Notes under the pieces: model-generated
What the model was told of the DNA's origin: nothing
What the model saw: the letters and a program-made list of their open reading frames with translations, nothing else
Databases searched by the model: none
Source of the DNA: Neoasaia chiangmaiensis
GTDB taxonomy: Bacteria; Pseudomonadota; Alphaproteobacteria; Acetobacterales; Acetobacteraceae
Length of the DNA: 64,000 nucleotides
NCBI RefSeq assembly: GCF_002005465.1
Contig: NZ_CP014691.1
Span: 1,674,001-1,738,000, forward strand
Reading direction: 5' to 3'
Position numbers and translations under genes: made by a program
Part shown: piece by piece, positions 29,118-37,935 of the stretch
How the letters are laid out: each line of letters begins with the position of its first letter
How positions within the stretch are numbered: position 1 is the stretch's first letter

Positions 29118-29146
29118 AGCCGGCCCTGCCGTGTGCAGGGCCGGCT
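29118..29146 (+). terminator. Stem-loop after nuoM
   Basis: A 12-bp perfect GC-rich stem (29118-29129 with 29135-29146) with a 5-base loop, six bases after the nuoM stop. Only a short pyrimidine stretch follows, so termination may be partial, but the position and strength of the stem favour a terminator. Confidence 0.75.
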
Positions 29147-29641
29147 CTTCCGGTCACGCGCCTGCGCGATCAAACGACTGACCTCTTAAATTATTTCTTA
29201 TGCGTGTTGGTATTGCATCGTCACACTGATGCAGTCGAGACCTGCGCCATCGCAACATTGTCGTAGTATTCCGGCGTATTTTTCATTACCACCTGAAGGT
29301 TACAGAATGTAACCGAGCGGTATTACATTTCGTGTTCGATACGTATGTGTTACCTGTTTGCAATGGTCGCTTACAGATTCGACGTTACACATCACACGGC
29401 AACTTGACACAAAACGTTCATCAAGTGAATGAACTGTAACCCGTAACGAATACGAGACAGACAACGTGTGACGCACCGGCGCGCCCGACATCCAGGAATT
29501 CCGCGTTTATAACGAAAGATTTCTGGAAGCGATACGCTGCAAACTGTTTCAGTGGACATGACAAGCTCGTTGCCTTTGATGCCAGACATTTCTCGTTTGT
29601 CATGAGGCGGTTAACGAAAAACATAGTGGATAGATGTTGAA
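29147..29641. other. Long leader region of the TonB-dependent receptor gene
   Basis: About 500 bases without a convincing gene; short minus-strand frames here have no ribosome binding site or family pattern. The region is AT-richer than its surroundings and holds several copies of GTTAC/GTAAC, including a perfect 17-bp palindrome. It probably carries the promoter and operators of the receptor gene at 29642. Confidence 0.55.
29298..29314. promoter_or_regulatory. Perfect 17-bp palindrome GGTTACA-GAA-TGTAACC
   Basis: Seven-base arms flank a 3-base centre. Related half-sites occur downstream on the same side of the receptor gene: TGTTAC near 29348, CTTACAG near 29370, GTTACAC near 29384, and TGTAACC with GTAACG near 29435-29447. 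Their density suggests binding of one dimeric regulator or several copies. No regulator gene is adjacent. Confidence 0.55.
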
Positions 29642-32600
29642 ATGAAACACAATATCGCCAGAAATTTTCGGCGAAGCCGAACGTTGCTGCTGACCTTCTC
29701 CGCGATGAGCGGCATGACCGTCGTCCCGGCAATGGCACAGACCACGAGCGCGCCGACACATACCGTTCACAAGGCGCATGCGAAGAAAACGCGTGCGACC
29801 ACCCGCACCACAACCACCACGCCCGTGGCGGCGGCACCGGTCGCGCCGGCAGGCACGGCCGCCAGCCGGAATGCCAGCGTGGTTTCGCAGACCGTGCCGA
29901 CGGAAGCCGCGCCGGTCCGGTCCGGTTCGGAAAACATCGTGGTGACGGGCACGCTCTTCCGCGATCCGAATGCCACCAGCGCCTCGCCGATCACGCACAT
30001 CACCTCACGCGATCTGCAGCAGCGCGGCATCAAGACCGTCTCGCAGGCCATGCAGCTTCTGTCATCCAACGGCGCGGGCAACCTCACCAACGCCTGGTCG
30101 GCGGGCGGCGGTTTCGCGGCCGGCGGCTCCGCGCCGTCCCTTCGCGGCCTGAGCACGGATTCCACGCTCGTGCTGATGGACGGCCAGCGCAACTCCTACT
30201 ACCCCCTCGCGGACGACGGCGAACGTAACTTCGTCGATACGAACTGGATTCCGCAATCCATCGTCCAGACGATCGACGTCCAGCAGGACGGCGGTTCCGC
30301 GACTTACGGCGCCGACGCGGTGGCGGGTGTCGTCAACATCATCACCCGTAAGGAAATCAAGGGCTTCGAAGGCAACGCCGAAGGCGGCCTCAGCCAGCGC
30401 GGCGATTCGGGCCATCAGCGCCTGTATGCCACGTATGGTCATGGCGACCTGAACAACGACGGCTACAACTTCTACGTCAACTCCGAGTATCAGCAGGACG
30501 ATCCGCTGTATTACCGCCAGCTTCAGGGGCCGTACAACAACGGCGACCTGACCGGCATCGGCGGGACGAACGGCAATTATAATATCCTGCAGGACGGCAC
30601 GATCCGGAACTTCACCGGCACGCCGACCGCGCTGGTGCGCCCCAGCAATGGCGCAGGCGGCGGCGTCGGCCCATGGCAGGTGCTCAATCCCGCCGGATGC
30701 GGTGCGACGGGTGGCGCACTCGTTACAGGCACGCAGACTGCCGGTGACGGTGGCCGCAGCCAGGCCTGCACCATGAACTCGCAGCGTTACGAGCAGGTCG
30801 CGCCAGATCAGCGGCGCATCAGCGCCACAGCGCACTTCACGGCCAACGTGACCGAAAATTCGCAGTTGACCGCGATGTTCAACTATTCGCAGAACCGGAC
30901 CATCGTCACGGGGACGCCTTACGGCACGTATGGCAGCACGTCCTATACCCAGGATTTGCAGGCCAACGTGCAAGGCACGCCGCTGCCGGCCACCTTGCCG
31001 AACGGTCAGCTTAACCCGAACGATCCGTTCGCAAGCCAGGGGCAGGCCGCCCAGATCGCCTATCGTTATGGCGACCTGATCCCGACGACGCAGGCGCTGA
31101 GCCAGAACTTCCGCGGCTCCGTCGACTATGGTGGGTCCGTGGCTTCCAAATGGGGTTCGGACTGGATTTACGACGTCAATTTCGTTGGCATGAACACGCT
31201 GCTCGATCAGCGCATCACGGGCGTGCCGACCATCAACGGCGAAATCAACGCGATCAACAACGGCACGTATAATTTCGTCGATCCGTCGCAGAATTCTCAG
31301 GCCGTTCTGAACTCGATCGCGCCGCCGAACGTCATTCATGCCCGCACGCAGGAATATTCCGGGCAGGCAACGCTGAGCAAGGGCCTGTTCCGCCTGCCGG
31401 GCGGTATGACGAAGCTCGCGATCGGCGGCAACTGGCGTTATGAGGCGTTGAACGACCCGAGCGCCAACCCGTCTCATCCGGACGATCCGGGCGAGCAGTA
31501 CACGGGCTACATCAACCCTGTGAACGCGCGCGGTCATCGCTGGGTGGAATCAGGCTTCTTCGAAGTCAACCTGCCGTTCATCAAGATGCTGAATGCCGAC
31601 GTCTCCGGTCGTTACGATCATTATTCGGAAGGCTTCAGCCACTTCTCGCCGAAGGTCGGCGTGCAGTTCAAGCCGTTCAAGCAGTTGACGCTGCGTGGCA
31701 CGTTCTCCAACGGCTTCCGCGTGCCGAGCTTCGCGGAAACCGGCGGCTCGAACGTCGGCTACACGTCCTACACCATCACGAACCCGGCCTTCCTGGCGCA
31801 GCATCTCAATCCGGACGGCTCGATCGATCCGTATGCGCAGGCCTATCGTATCGGCAACAACACGGCCGGCAACCCGAACCTGCGCCCGGAAACCTCGACC
31901 AACTTCACGGGCGGCCCGATCTTCCGTCCCACGAACTGGCTGACGCTGAGCGCGGAATACTACTTCATCCGCAAGAACCACTACATCGCGCCGAACCCGA
32001 TCGGTGTGCAGACGGTGGCGGATGCGTGGGTCGCGAATGGCAATGCAGGCCTGCCGCCGAACGTGACGGTCACGCCGGGCATCCCCGACCCGCAAAATCC
32101 GGGTGGATCGCTGCGCCCGGGTATCATCAACCTCGGCTACATCAACACGAACAAGATCTCCACGGATGGTGTCGATCTGTCGTTCGAGGCGCATTCCCGC
32201 CTGCCGGGCGCGCTGCATGATGTCCTGTGGTTCAGCAAGGGCACGGCTACCTATGTCCGCAGCCTGAACCTGACCCTGCCGGACGGCGAAGTGCAACATT
32301 ACGCCGGCACGCTTGGCCCGTATGGCGCGGTGTCTGGCTCAGGAACGCCGCGCTGGCGCGCCAACTGGCAGAACAGCTTCACCTACAAGAAGCTGACCCT
32401 CACGCCGACCGTCTACTACACCAGCGGCTACAAGAACGTGGCCGAAGACCAGACGGGCGCGGACAGCCGCTTCGGCTGCGGTGACAACGTGCTGACCTCG
32501 AGCTCCTTCGTGCCGACGCGTTGCCACACCAAGTCGTTCTGGGACGTGGACCTGACCGTGAACTACAAGTTCAGCAAGCGCTGGTCCGCCTATGCCAACG

Positions 32601-32731
32601 TCTACAACCTGCTCGGCTTCCGCGCACCGTACGACTTCGGCACCTATGGCGGTTATCTCTACAACTCGTCCTGGGCACAGAACGGCGTGGTCCTGCGTTC
32701 CTTCCAGTTCGGCATGAACGTCACGCTCTGA
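29642..32731 (+). CDS. TonB-dependent outer-membrane receptor
   Basis: A 1029-residue receptor: signal peptide ending near A-M-A-Q (about residue 33), a Thr/Ala/Pro-rich linker of about 60 residues, then the plug domain (from I-V-V-T-G-T-L-F-R, with L-V-L-M-D-G-Q-R and Y-G-A-D-A-V-A-G-V-V-N-I-I-T). A beta-barrel follows to the end, with a large extracellular insert containing two cysteines near residues 359 and 378. It lies in the group without an N-terminal signalling domain, often annotated for carbohydrate or vitamin uptake. It stands alone, with a long leader upstream and a strong terminator downstream, so substrate inference from neighbours is not possible. Confidence 0.92.
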   Translation: MKHNIARNFRRSRTLLLTFSAMSGMTVVPAMAQTTSAPTHTVHKAHAKKTRATTRTTTTTPVAAAPVAPAGTAASRNASVVSQTVPTEAAPVRSGSENIVVTGTLFRDPNATSASPITHITSRDLQQRGIKTVSQAMQLLSSNGAGNLTNAWSAGGGFAAGGSAPSLRGLSTDSTLVLMDGQRNSYYPLADDGERNFVDTNWIPQSIVQTIDVQQDGGSATYGADAVAGVVNIITRKEIKGFEGNAEGGLSQRGDSGHQRLYATYGHGDLNNDGYNFYVNSEYQQDDPLYYRQLQGPYNNGDLTGIGGTNGNYNILQDGTIRNFTGTPTALVRPSNGAGGGVGPWQVLNPAGCGATGGALVTGTQTAGDGGRSQACTMNSQRYEQVAPDQRRISATAHFTANVTENSQLTAMFNYSQNRTIVTGTPYGTYGSTSYTQDLQANVQGTPLPATLPNGQLNPNDPFASQGQAAQIAYRYGDLIPTTQALSQNFRGSVDYGGSVASKWGSDWIYDVNFVGMNTLLDQRITGVPTINGEINAINNGTYNFVDPSQNSQAVLNSIAPPNVIHARTQEYSGQATLSKGLFRLPGGMTKLAIGGNWRYEALNDPSANPSHPDDPGEQYTGYINPVNARGHRWVESGFFEVNLPFIKMLNADVSGRYDHYSEGFSHFSPKVGVQFKPFKQLTLRGTFSNGFRVPSFAETGGSNVGYTSYTITNPAFLAQHLNPDGSIDPYAQAYRIGNNTAGNPNLRPETSTNFTGGPIFRPTNWLTLSAEYYFIRKNHYIAPNPIGVQTVADAWVANGNAGLPPNVTVTPGIPDPQNPGGSLRPGIINLGYINTNKISTDGVDLSFEAHSRLPGALHDVLWFSKGTATYVRSLNLTLPDGEVQHYAGTLGPYGAVSGSGTPRWRANWQNSFTYKKLTLTPTVYYTSGYKNVAEDQTGADSRFGCGDNVLTSSSFVPTRCHTKSFWDVDLTVNYKFSKRWSAYANVYNLLGFRAPYDFGTYGGYLYNSSWAQNGVVLRSFQFGMNVTL

Positions 32732-32779
32732 TCGACATCGTATGACCGGATGGGGCGTCCCTGCGCCGCCCCGCTCCTG

Positions 32780-32814
32780 AAAGCCGGCCCCGGTAATCGA
32801 GGCCGGCTTTTTTT
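32780..32814 (+). terminator. Rho-independent terminator after TonB-dependent receptor
   Basis: A 10-bp stem (32780-32789 with 32801-32810) and an 11-base loop end in a run of seven T residues (32808-32814). It lies about 50 bases after the receptor stop and could also cut transcription from the convergent copper-receptor-like gene in part. Confidence 0.93.
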
Positions 32815-32845
32815 ATGGCCGGCAAACCGGCGTCAGAACCAGGTA

Positions 32846-35029
32846 TCAGAACGATGTCGTGACGCTCAGATTGACCGAGCGCCCCATGACGCCGACCGGC
32901 ATGAGATTGCCGCGCGCGATATAGTTGCCCAGCGCATAGCCGCCAAGCGGCTGATAGGCGCGCTGATTGAGCACGTTGTCCAGCCCCAGTTCGATCCGCG
33001 CCATCCGCCATTTGTAGGACGCGCTCAGATTCAGCAGCGCGTAACCCGGCGTGCGTGGCTCGGTGCGCAGCGCGTCGATCGAGCTCTTGCGCTTCACCAG
33101 CACGACCTCGGCGCGGCCCGTCAGGTCGCCGAACGTCTCGTCCAGCGCCACGAAACCGTTGGTCGGCATCTGGTGATAAAGACCGGTATGAGCATCCAGA
33201 TCCTGGCCGCGCACCCAGTCGATCTTGGTGCTGAACACGCCCGTTCCCCAAGCCGGCGACGACCATGCCTGATAATGGCCGGAGGCATTGATGCCGTAGA
33301 TCTGCGCATTGTGATTGACGAATTGCAGCAGGCCGAAACCGTTCGCATAGGTCGCGAGACGGTTCACGTTCACGTAGTGCTGCACATAGGTGTAATAGGG
33401 CTGCACCTTGACATCCCAGCGCTTCTGCCCGGCATCGTGCCAGTCGGCGGTGATCGACGCGGTATTGGCGATCTCCGGCGACAGGTTGTTGTTGCCGACG
33501 TAACCGTTACCATCGCCGAACCAGCCGATCATGGTCGCCGCCATCTGGCTGCGGCCCCATGCATAGCGCTCGAAGAAATTCGGCGAGCGTGTCTTGCGCG
33601 CGTATCCGCCTTCCAGCGAGAAGGTTTTCGCCGCGTCCCAGTGCGCCAACGCCGTGACATCGAAATTCACATCCGTGTGGCGATGGTCCTGCGCGTTGAA
33701 GGCATTGGCGGCCGCCGTGTCGGTGACGGTCATGTTCGACATCATGCCCATCATGCCGCTCATGCCCATCGTCGCCGTGCTGTAGGGCGATACGTTGCCG
33801 GTGTTCATCATTACCAGATCGTTGCGAATGCCAAACAATGTTTGGAAGCGCGGCGTCCAGCGCGCTTCCCACTCGGCGTAATCGCCCAGCCGGTCGCGCA
33901 CGCCGCCATTGATGTTGTGGTAGGTGTCCGGCCCCATCATCATGCTGCCCGGCAGCGGCGGCCACCAGTCGTTCAGCCCCTGATGATCGAAGGAATTACC
34001 CAGTCGCAAGGTGTTCCAGCTGCCGAGCGGCAATGTGGCCTTGATGGCGTAGCCGGCCTGACGCGAATCGTCGTTCATCGGCATGCCGGTGTTCCACGTA
34101 TGGCCGCCCTTGTCCTCAAGATCGTTCATCGCGTGCGAGACGCGCTGCCAGTAGCCGCGCACGTCCAGCGATCCCCAATCGAACACACCGCTATATTTGC
34201 CGTTCACGAAGGTGGAACGGTTATTGGTCATGTCCATGTACTGATTGGGAAAGCCCTCGTAAGGGGTATCCGTCTGGCCGAAGGTCAGGGCCAGAAGATT
34301 GCCGCCCTTGTGGAGCCCGGCGGTGACGCTATGGCTGTAGGTCTTGTAGGCGCTGGAAAGGACGGGACCGCCGCCGCCACCCATGTGGTAGTTTCCACGC
34401 TCGGCATAGGAGGCGCTGTAGTTCAGGCTGAGCAGATCGCTGGCGACCGTGGTGCTCAGGCCGCCTTCCCAGCCATTGCCGTTACTGTGATAGGCACCGC
34501 GCGCCCAGCCGGTGAACAGGATTTTTCCCCGTCGGGCGAATTTCGGATCGCGTCGTTCGACGCTGATCGTGCCCGCGATGCTGTCGCCCCCCATACTGAC
34601 GGGCGTGATGCCTGCGATCGCCGTCGCATTCGCGACCATATCCGGCGAGATATAGGACAGCGCCGGATTCATGTGATTGGGACATGCGGGTTCGATCCGC
34701 ACGCCGTCCACAATCGTCGCCACCCGGTCGTCCGCCATGCCGTTGATGACCGGCAGGGACGAGATCCCCCCTGCGCCATACAGGCTGACGCCCGGCTGGC
34801 GCGCGAAAAGTTCCGCGCTATCCGCGGAACTGAGCCGCCTCTGGCGTAAGGCTTGCGGGGAAAGGGAACTGGCAGCCTGCGGCCCGTCCATGAGCGGCGC
34901 GGTCGTGGTGACATCGAGCTCCGGCAGGTTGACGACCGGGGCGGCACAGGCGAACGACGGCGCGCCAAGGCAGGCGGCCATCAGCATGGCGCGCGTCAGA
35001 CGACGCGGCTTTGCGACAAGAAAAACCAT
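32846..35029 (-). CDS. TonB-dependent copper receptor-like protein
   Basis: A 727-residue outer-membrane receptor. After a signal peptide (about residues 1-29) the plug domain contains A-C-P-N-H-M-N-P-A-L-S-Y-I, a segment characteristic of OprC-type copper receptors, with a cysteine and methionine that ligate copper in that family. A methionine cluster (M-G-M-S-G-M-M-G-M-M-S-N-M, about residues 418-431) sits in a predicted extracellular loop. The protein ends in phenylalanine, the usual barrel-assembly signal. It is downstream of a DUF2946 gene and divergent from a second tonB. Copper uptake is a strong inference, not proven. Confidence 0.88.
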   Translation of the reverse strand: MVFLVAKPRRLTRAMLMAACLGAPSFACAAPVVNLPELDVTTTAPLMDGPQAASSLSPQALRQRRLSSADSAELFARQPGVSLYGAGGISSLPVINGMADDRVATIVDGVRIEPACPNHMNPALSYISPDMVANATAIAGITPVSMGGDSIAGTISVERRDPKFARRGKILFTGWARGAYHSNGNGWEGGLSTTVASDLLSLNYSASYAERGNYHMGGGGGPVLSSAYKTYSHSVTAGLHKGGNLLALTFGQTDTPYEGFPNQYMDMTNNRSTFVNGKYSGVFDWGSLDVRGYWQRVSHAMNDLEDKGGHTWNTGMPMNDDSRQAGYAIKATLPLGSWNTLRLGNSFDHQGLNDWWPPLPGSMMMGPDTYHNINGGVRDRLGDYAEWEARWTPRFQTLFGIRNDLVMMNTGNVSPYSTATMGMSGMMGMMSNMTVTDTAAANAFNAQDHRHTDVNFDVTALAHWDAAKTFSLEGGYARKTRSPNFFERYAWGRSQMAATMIGWFGDGNGYVGNNNLSPEIANTASITADWHDAGQKRWDVKVQPYYTYVQHYVNVNRLATYANGFGLLQFVNHNAQIYGINASGHYQAWSSPAWGTGVFSTKIDWVRGQDLDAHTGLYHQMPTNGFVALDETFGDLTGRAEVVLVKRKSSIDALRTEPRTPGYALLNLSASYKWRMARIELGLDNVLNQRAYQPLGGYALGNYIARGNLMPVGVMGRSVNLSVTTSF

Positions 35030-35060
35030 TGCAAATCTGTCTCTTCAATCGAACGAGCAA

Positions 35061-35079
35061 GACCCCGCAAGGCGGGGTC
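35061..35079 (-). terminator. Hairpin between DUF2946 and copper receptor genes
   Basis: An 8-bp GC stem (35061-35068 with 35072-35079) and a 3-base loop lie in the 56-base gap between two genes of the same strand. Without a T-run it could be an attenuator or RNA processing hairpin that sets different levels of the two products. Confidence 0.5.
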
Positions 35080-35085
35080 GGGAAA

Positions 35086-35529
35086 TCAGCCGGTCGTGAA
35101 GAGTGCGGGCGGACCGCGTGCCAGTGCACGCTGCCACGGCAGCGATGGCGGGGCGCGCGCGGCCGCGAAACCGCGCATGATCCGCCGCACGAGGACGGTG
35201 GGCGCGGGCAGCGGCGGCAATGTCTGGAAAATGACCGGGCCAAGCGTCAGCAGCGGACAGAGAAAACAGGCGGCGTCCGCGTCGTGACCCGGCTTCCGGT
35301 GGTCCTTGGGCATGGCCATGCTGCCCATTGCCATGCCGCAATCCGGCGTCATGACGGCGGCCTGCGTCACCACATGGCCGGTCAGACGTTCCAGCGTCGC
35401 GCGCGGCATTTCGCCGGGACGGGCGGCCCCCATCAGGATCATCTGGCCGATCAGCCCGATCAGGACGAAGCAGGCCCAGCCGATGGCGGGCCGCATCAAT
35501 CCTCCGGCAATTGCACGGCGTGCGGTCAT
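35086..35529 (-). CDS. DUF2946-like protein with Met/His/Cys motif
   Basis: A 147-residue protein with an N-terminal hydrophobic helix (about residues 12-33) that acts as a signal or anchor. A periplasmic segment follows with C-G-M-A-M-G-S-M-A-M and three histidines, then C-F-L-C-P and a second hydrophobic stretch. The cysteine and histidine pattern fits DUF2946 proteins, which accompany copper receptors and metal-responsive genes. Several methionines and cysteines make Cu(I) binding plausible. I chose the ATG at 35529; another is nine codons upstream. It precedes the copper-receptor-like gene by 56 bases. Confidence 0.72.
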   Translation of the reverse strand: MTARRAIAGGLMRPAIGWACFVLIGLIGQMILMGAARPGEMPRATLERLTGHVVTQAAVMTPDCGMAMGSMAMPKDHRKPGHDADAACFLCPLLTLGPVIFQTLPPLPAPTVLVRRIMRGFAAARAPPSLPWQRALARGPPALFTTG

Positions 35530-35575
35530 GAAAGAGGCTTCTCGGCTTCCGAACACGGCTTGTCAAATCCGCGCG

Positions 35576-36316
35576 ATGGGCACATTGCTGGACGCCATGA
35601 TATCGGACCGTCTGACATCCGATCCCACGCAGGCGCTGGCGCGCCCGATCCGCCCGCCATCAAGGCAGGCGTTGTGGATTGCGCTTGGGGCCGTGCTGCT
35701 GGCGCACGCCATACTGATAAGCGTGCTGTTCAATGCGCGCGTGCATGTCGTGCCGCCGCCCGCCGAACGCGCGACGCAACTGATCTTCGAGTCGCCCGCA
35801 CCGCCGCCATTGCGCGCGTTACCGCCGCCCGCGCCCCTGCCAGCGCCTTCCATGCCTGTCAGCCCGCCGGAAGCCCTGCCGGAAACCGATGCGCTCCCCG
35901 ATGTCGGCGTGCCGCCGAAAATTGTCTCCTCACGACCCGCCAATATACCGCGGCAGCGATTGGCCGCACCCGCGACATCACATGCCCTCCCGCATGTCCC
36001 CGCCTATATTCCCTTGCCGGCGAATGCACCGACCGAAGCTGGCGACGGCGCGCGCAGAAATGCGCCGGCGCCGAACTGCGCGGCCCAGACGCCGCCTTAC
36101 CCGGCCAGCGCGCAGGTCATGCATGAAACGGGCATGGCCGTCGTTTCGCTGGTTGTGGCGCCGGGCGGCGGCGTGGCGAAGGTGGAAATCGTCACCAGCA
36201 GCGGTTACGACGATCTGGATGACGCCGCCGTCGCCGCGGCACGTTCGGCGCGCTGCGTCAATGACGGCGGCCAGTCGGCAACGCTTCGGCTGCCGGTGCA
36301 TTTCAGGATGGACTGA
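35576..36316 (+). CDS. tonB: Energy transducer TonB (second copy)
   Basis: A 246-residue TonB family protein. Its anchor helix (A-L-W-I-A-L-G-A-V-L-L-A-H-A-I-L-I-S-V-L-F) lies at about residues 36-56 and includes a histidine. A Pro/Ala-rich spacer and a C-terminal TonB domain with P-P-Y-P-A-S-A, V-S-L-V-V-A-P-G-G and V-T-S-S-G-Y-D-D-L-D-D-A-A follow. The start may instead be the ATG at 35597, which leaves a shorter cytoplasmic tail. It is divergent from the DUF2946/copper receptor pair, so it is probably the transducer dedicated to that receptor while sharing ExbB/ExbD from elsewhere. Its stop abuts the ribF stop. Confidence 0.85.
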   Translation: MGTLLDAMISDRLTSDPTQALARPIRPPSRQALWIALGAVLLAHAILISVLFNARVHVVPPPAERATQLIFESPAPPPLRALPPPAPLPAPSMPVSPPEALPETDALPDVGVPPKIVSSRPANIPRQRLAAPATSHALPHVPAYIPLPANAPTEAGDGARRNAPAPNCAAQTPPYPASAQVMHETGMAVVSLVVAPGGGVAKVEIVTSSGYDDLDDAAVAAARSARCVNDGGQSATLRLPVHFRMD

Positions 36317-37246
36317 CTAGAGAATGGCAGCAAGCCGGGCGCGGGCTTCGTCCGCATCCCGCGCGATCTGGGCCTTCAACTCGTCCAGCCCGCTGAAGCG
36401 GCGCTCTTCCCGAAGCAGGGCATACAGCGTCACGCCCAGTTCCTGGCCATACAGGTCGCCCTCGAAGTCGAAGATATGCACTTCAACCCGGCTTTCCTGA
36501 CCATCGTTGATGGTCGGGCGACGCCCGATATTGGCGACGCCGGGCAATACCCGCCCATCCGGCAGACGCACCGTGACGGCATACACGCCGCGCGCCGGTT
36601 CGATATGCTGGCCGAGAGGGATATTGGCCGTCGGAAAACCCAGAAGCCGCCCACGCTTGTCGCCATGCGCCACGATGCCGGTAATGGTCCAGAACGTGCC
36701 GAGCTCTTCCACGACACGTTCCGGATAGCCTTCCTGCAGAAGCCGGCGAATGCGCGTGGACGAATAGGGACCACCGATATCGGCCAGCGGCGGCACGACC
36801 GTCAGCCCGATGTCCAGCCGCTCCAGCCGTTTCTCCAGAAACGGGATATCGCCACGGCGGCGATGACCGAAAGCGAAGTCCGGCCCGCAGGCGACGTGCC
36901 GCACCCCGAGCCCGGCATGCAGGACATCGTCGACGAACGCCTCGGGCGACAGATGGGAGAAATCCGCATCGAAGGGCAACTGGAAGACATGCTTCACGCC
37001 ATGTTGCGTCAATGCCTGCTCACGGGCCGCCGAGGTCATCAGACGCAGTGGCGGGTCCTGCGGGCGGAACAGCTCGCGCGGATGCGGCTCGAAGGTCACG
37101 GCGGCAAGCGGCCGGTCGGGACGGGCGGCATGCAGCGTGCGCAACAGATGGAGATGGCCGCGATGCACCCCGTCGAAATTGCCGAGTGCCGCGACGGTGC
37201 CCCGCGCTTCCTTCGGTATCGCGCACCAGTCCGTATGCAGGGTCAT
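36317..37246 (-). CDS. ribF: Bifunctional riboflavin kinase / FAD synthetase
   Basis: Makes FMN from riboflavin and FAD from FMN in the cytosol. The 309-residue protein has the FMN adenylyltransferase domain (G-N-F-D-G-V-H-R-G-H near residue 22, and the Y-S-S-T-R-I-R signature near 163) and the C-terminal riboflavin kinase domain (G-F-P-T-A-N-I and the L-Y-G-Q-E-L segment). Its start overlaps the mtnC stop by four bases, so it closes the methionine-salvage run. Coupling to mtnBDC is unusual. Confidence 0.96.
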   Translation of the reverse strand: MTLHTDWCAIPKEARGTVAALGNFDGVHRGHLHLLRTLHAARPDRPLAAVTFEPHPRELFRPQDPPLRLMTSAAREQALTQHGVKHVFQLPFDADFSHLSPEAFVDDVLHAGLGVRHVACGPDFAFGHRRRGDIPFLEKRLERLDIGLTVVPPLADIGGPYSSTRIRRLLQEGYPERVVEELGTFWTITGIVAHGDKRGRLLGFPTANIPLGQHIEPARGVYAVTVRLPDGRVLPGVANIGRRPTINDGQESRVEVHIFDFEGDLYGQELGVTLYALLREERRFSGLDELKAQIARDADEARARLAAIL

Positions 37247-37935
37247 GCCACCGGCAGCCCGAACTCTTTGGCCACGGCGGCAAGATCCACAGCCTGTGGC
37301 ACGCCGGGATAGGGTCGGGTGTCGTCCTGCGCGCGCACCAGCTGGCAGATCCGCATGCCCGCGGCGCGCGCGGCATCGAGTTCCGCGCCGACATCGGAGA
37401 GAAACAGGATCTCGCCCGGCAGCACGCCGGCGCGCTCGGCAATCTCCGTATAGCTTTCGGCCACTTTCTTGCCGCCGATGTCCAGATCGTAGAACGCCTC
37501 GAACAGCCGCGTCAGATCGCCGACCTGCGTATGGCCATAAAGCTGGCGCTGCGCATTGGCCGAACCCGACGAATAGACCGCCAGGCGCAGGCCCGCCGTA
37601 TGCCAGGCTTCCAGGGCGGGCGGCACATCATCGTACAGCCGGGCGCGCAGTTCGCCATCGTCGAAGCCCTGCTTCCACGCCAACCCCTGTAATGTCTTGA
37701 GCGGCGCGGCCTTGATGTCCCGCGCCATCCAGTCGCGGATGACATCCAGCGGCGCGCGACCGGGAAACTCGCGTTCGATATCGCCAAGCGCCACCCGCAC
37801 GCGCGGATCGTCGCCCTGCGTTTCCAGCAGCGCGGGCAAGGTGCGGGCGGCATAGGGAAACAGCGTATCGCGCACGAACGCGATCGGCAGTGTCGTGCCT
37901 TCGATATCCAGCAGAACGAGACGGATCCTGCTCAT
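37243..37935 (-). CDS. mtnC: Acireductone synthase (enolase-phosphatase E1)
   Basis: Converts 2,3-diketo-5-methylthiopentyl-1-phosphate to acireductone by enolisation and dephosphorylation in the methionine salvage pathway. A 230-residue HAD-superfamily enzyme: motif I is L-L-D-I-E-G-T-T near residue 10, motif II is V-Y-S-S-G-S near 118, the lysine is in G-G-K-K-V-A-E-S-Y, and motif IV is F-L-S-D-V-G-A-E-L-D-A-A. It starts inside the mtnD stop (four-base overlap) and its own stop overlaps ribF. Confidence 0.95.
   Translation of the reverse strand: MSRIRLVLLDIEGTTLPIAFVRDTLFPYAARTLPALLETQGDDPRVRVALGDIEREFPGRAPLDVIRDWMARDIKAAPLKTLQGLAWKQGFDDGELRARLYDDVPPALEAWHTAGLRLAVYSSGSANAQRQLYGHTQVGDLTRLFEAFYDLDIGGKKVAESYTEIAERAGVLPGEILFLSDVGAELDAARAAGMRICQLVRAQDDTRPYPGVPQAVDLAAVAKEFGLPVA

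Noticed and set aside
29300-29837. Short minus-strand frames in the leader of the receptor gene
   Set aside because: No ribosome binding site, unusual composition, and they run into the coding region of the receptor on the other strand.
30062-31537. 491-codon minus-strand frame inside the TonB-dependent receptor gene
   Set aside because: Shadow frame; the plus strand has continuous plug and barrel features.
32750-34849. 699-codon plus-strand frame opposite the copper receptor-like gene
   Set aside because: Antisense shadow; it begins at the end of the neighbouring receptor gene and has no recognisable domain.
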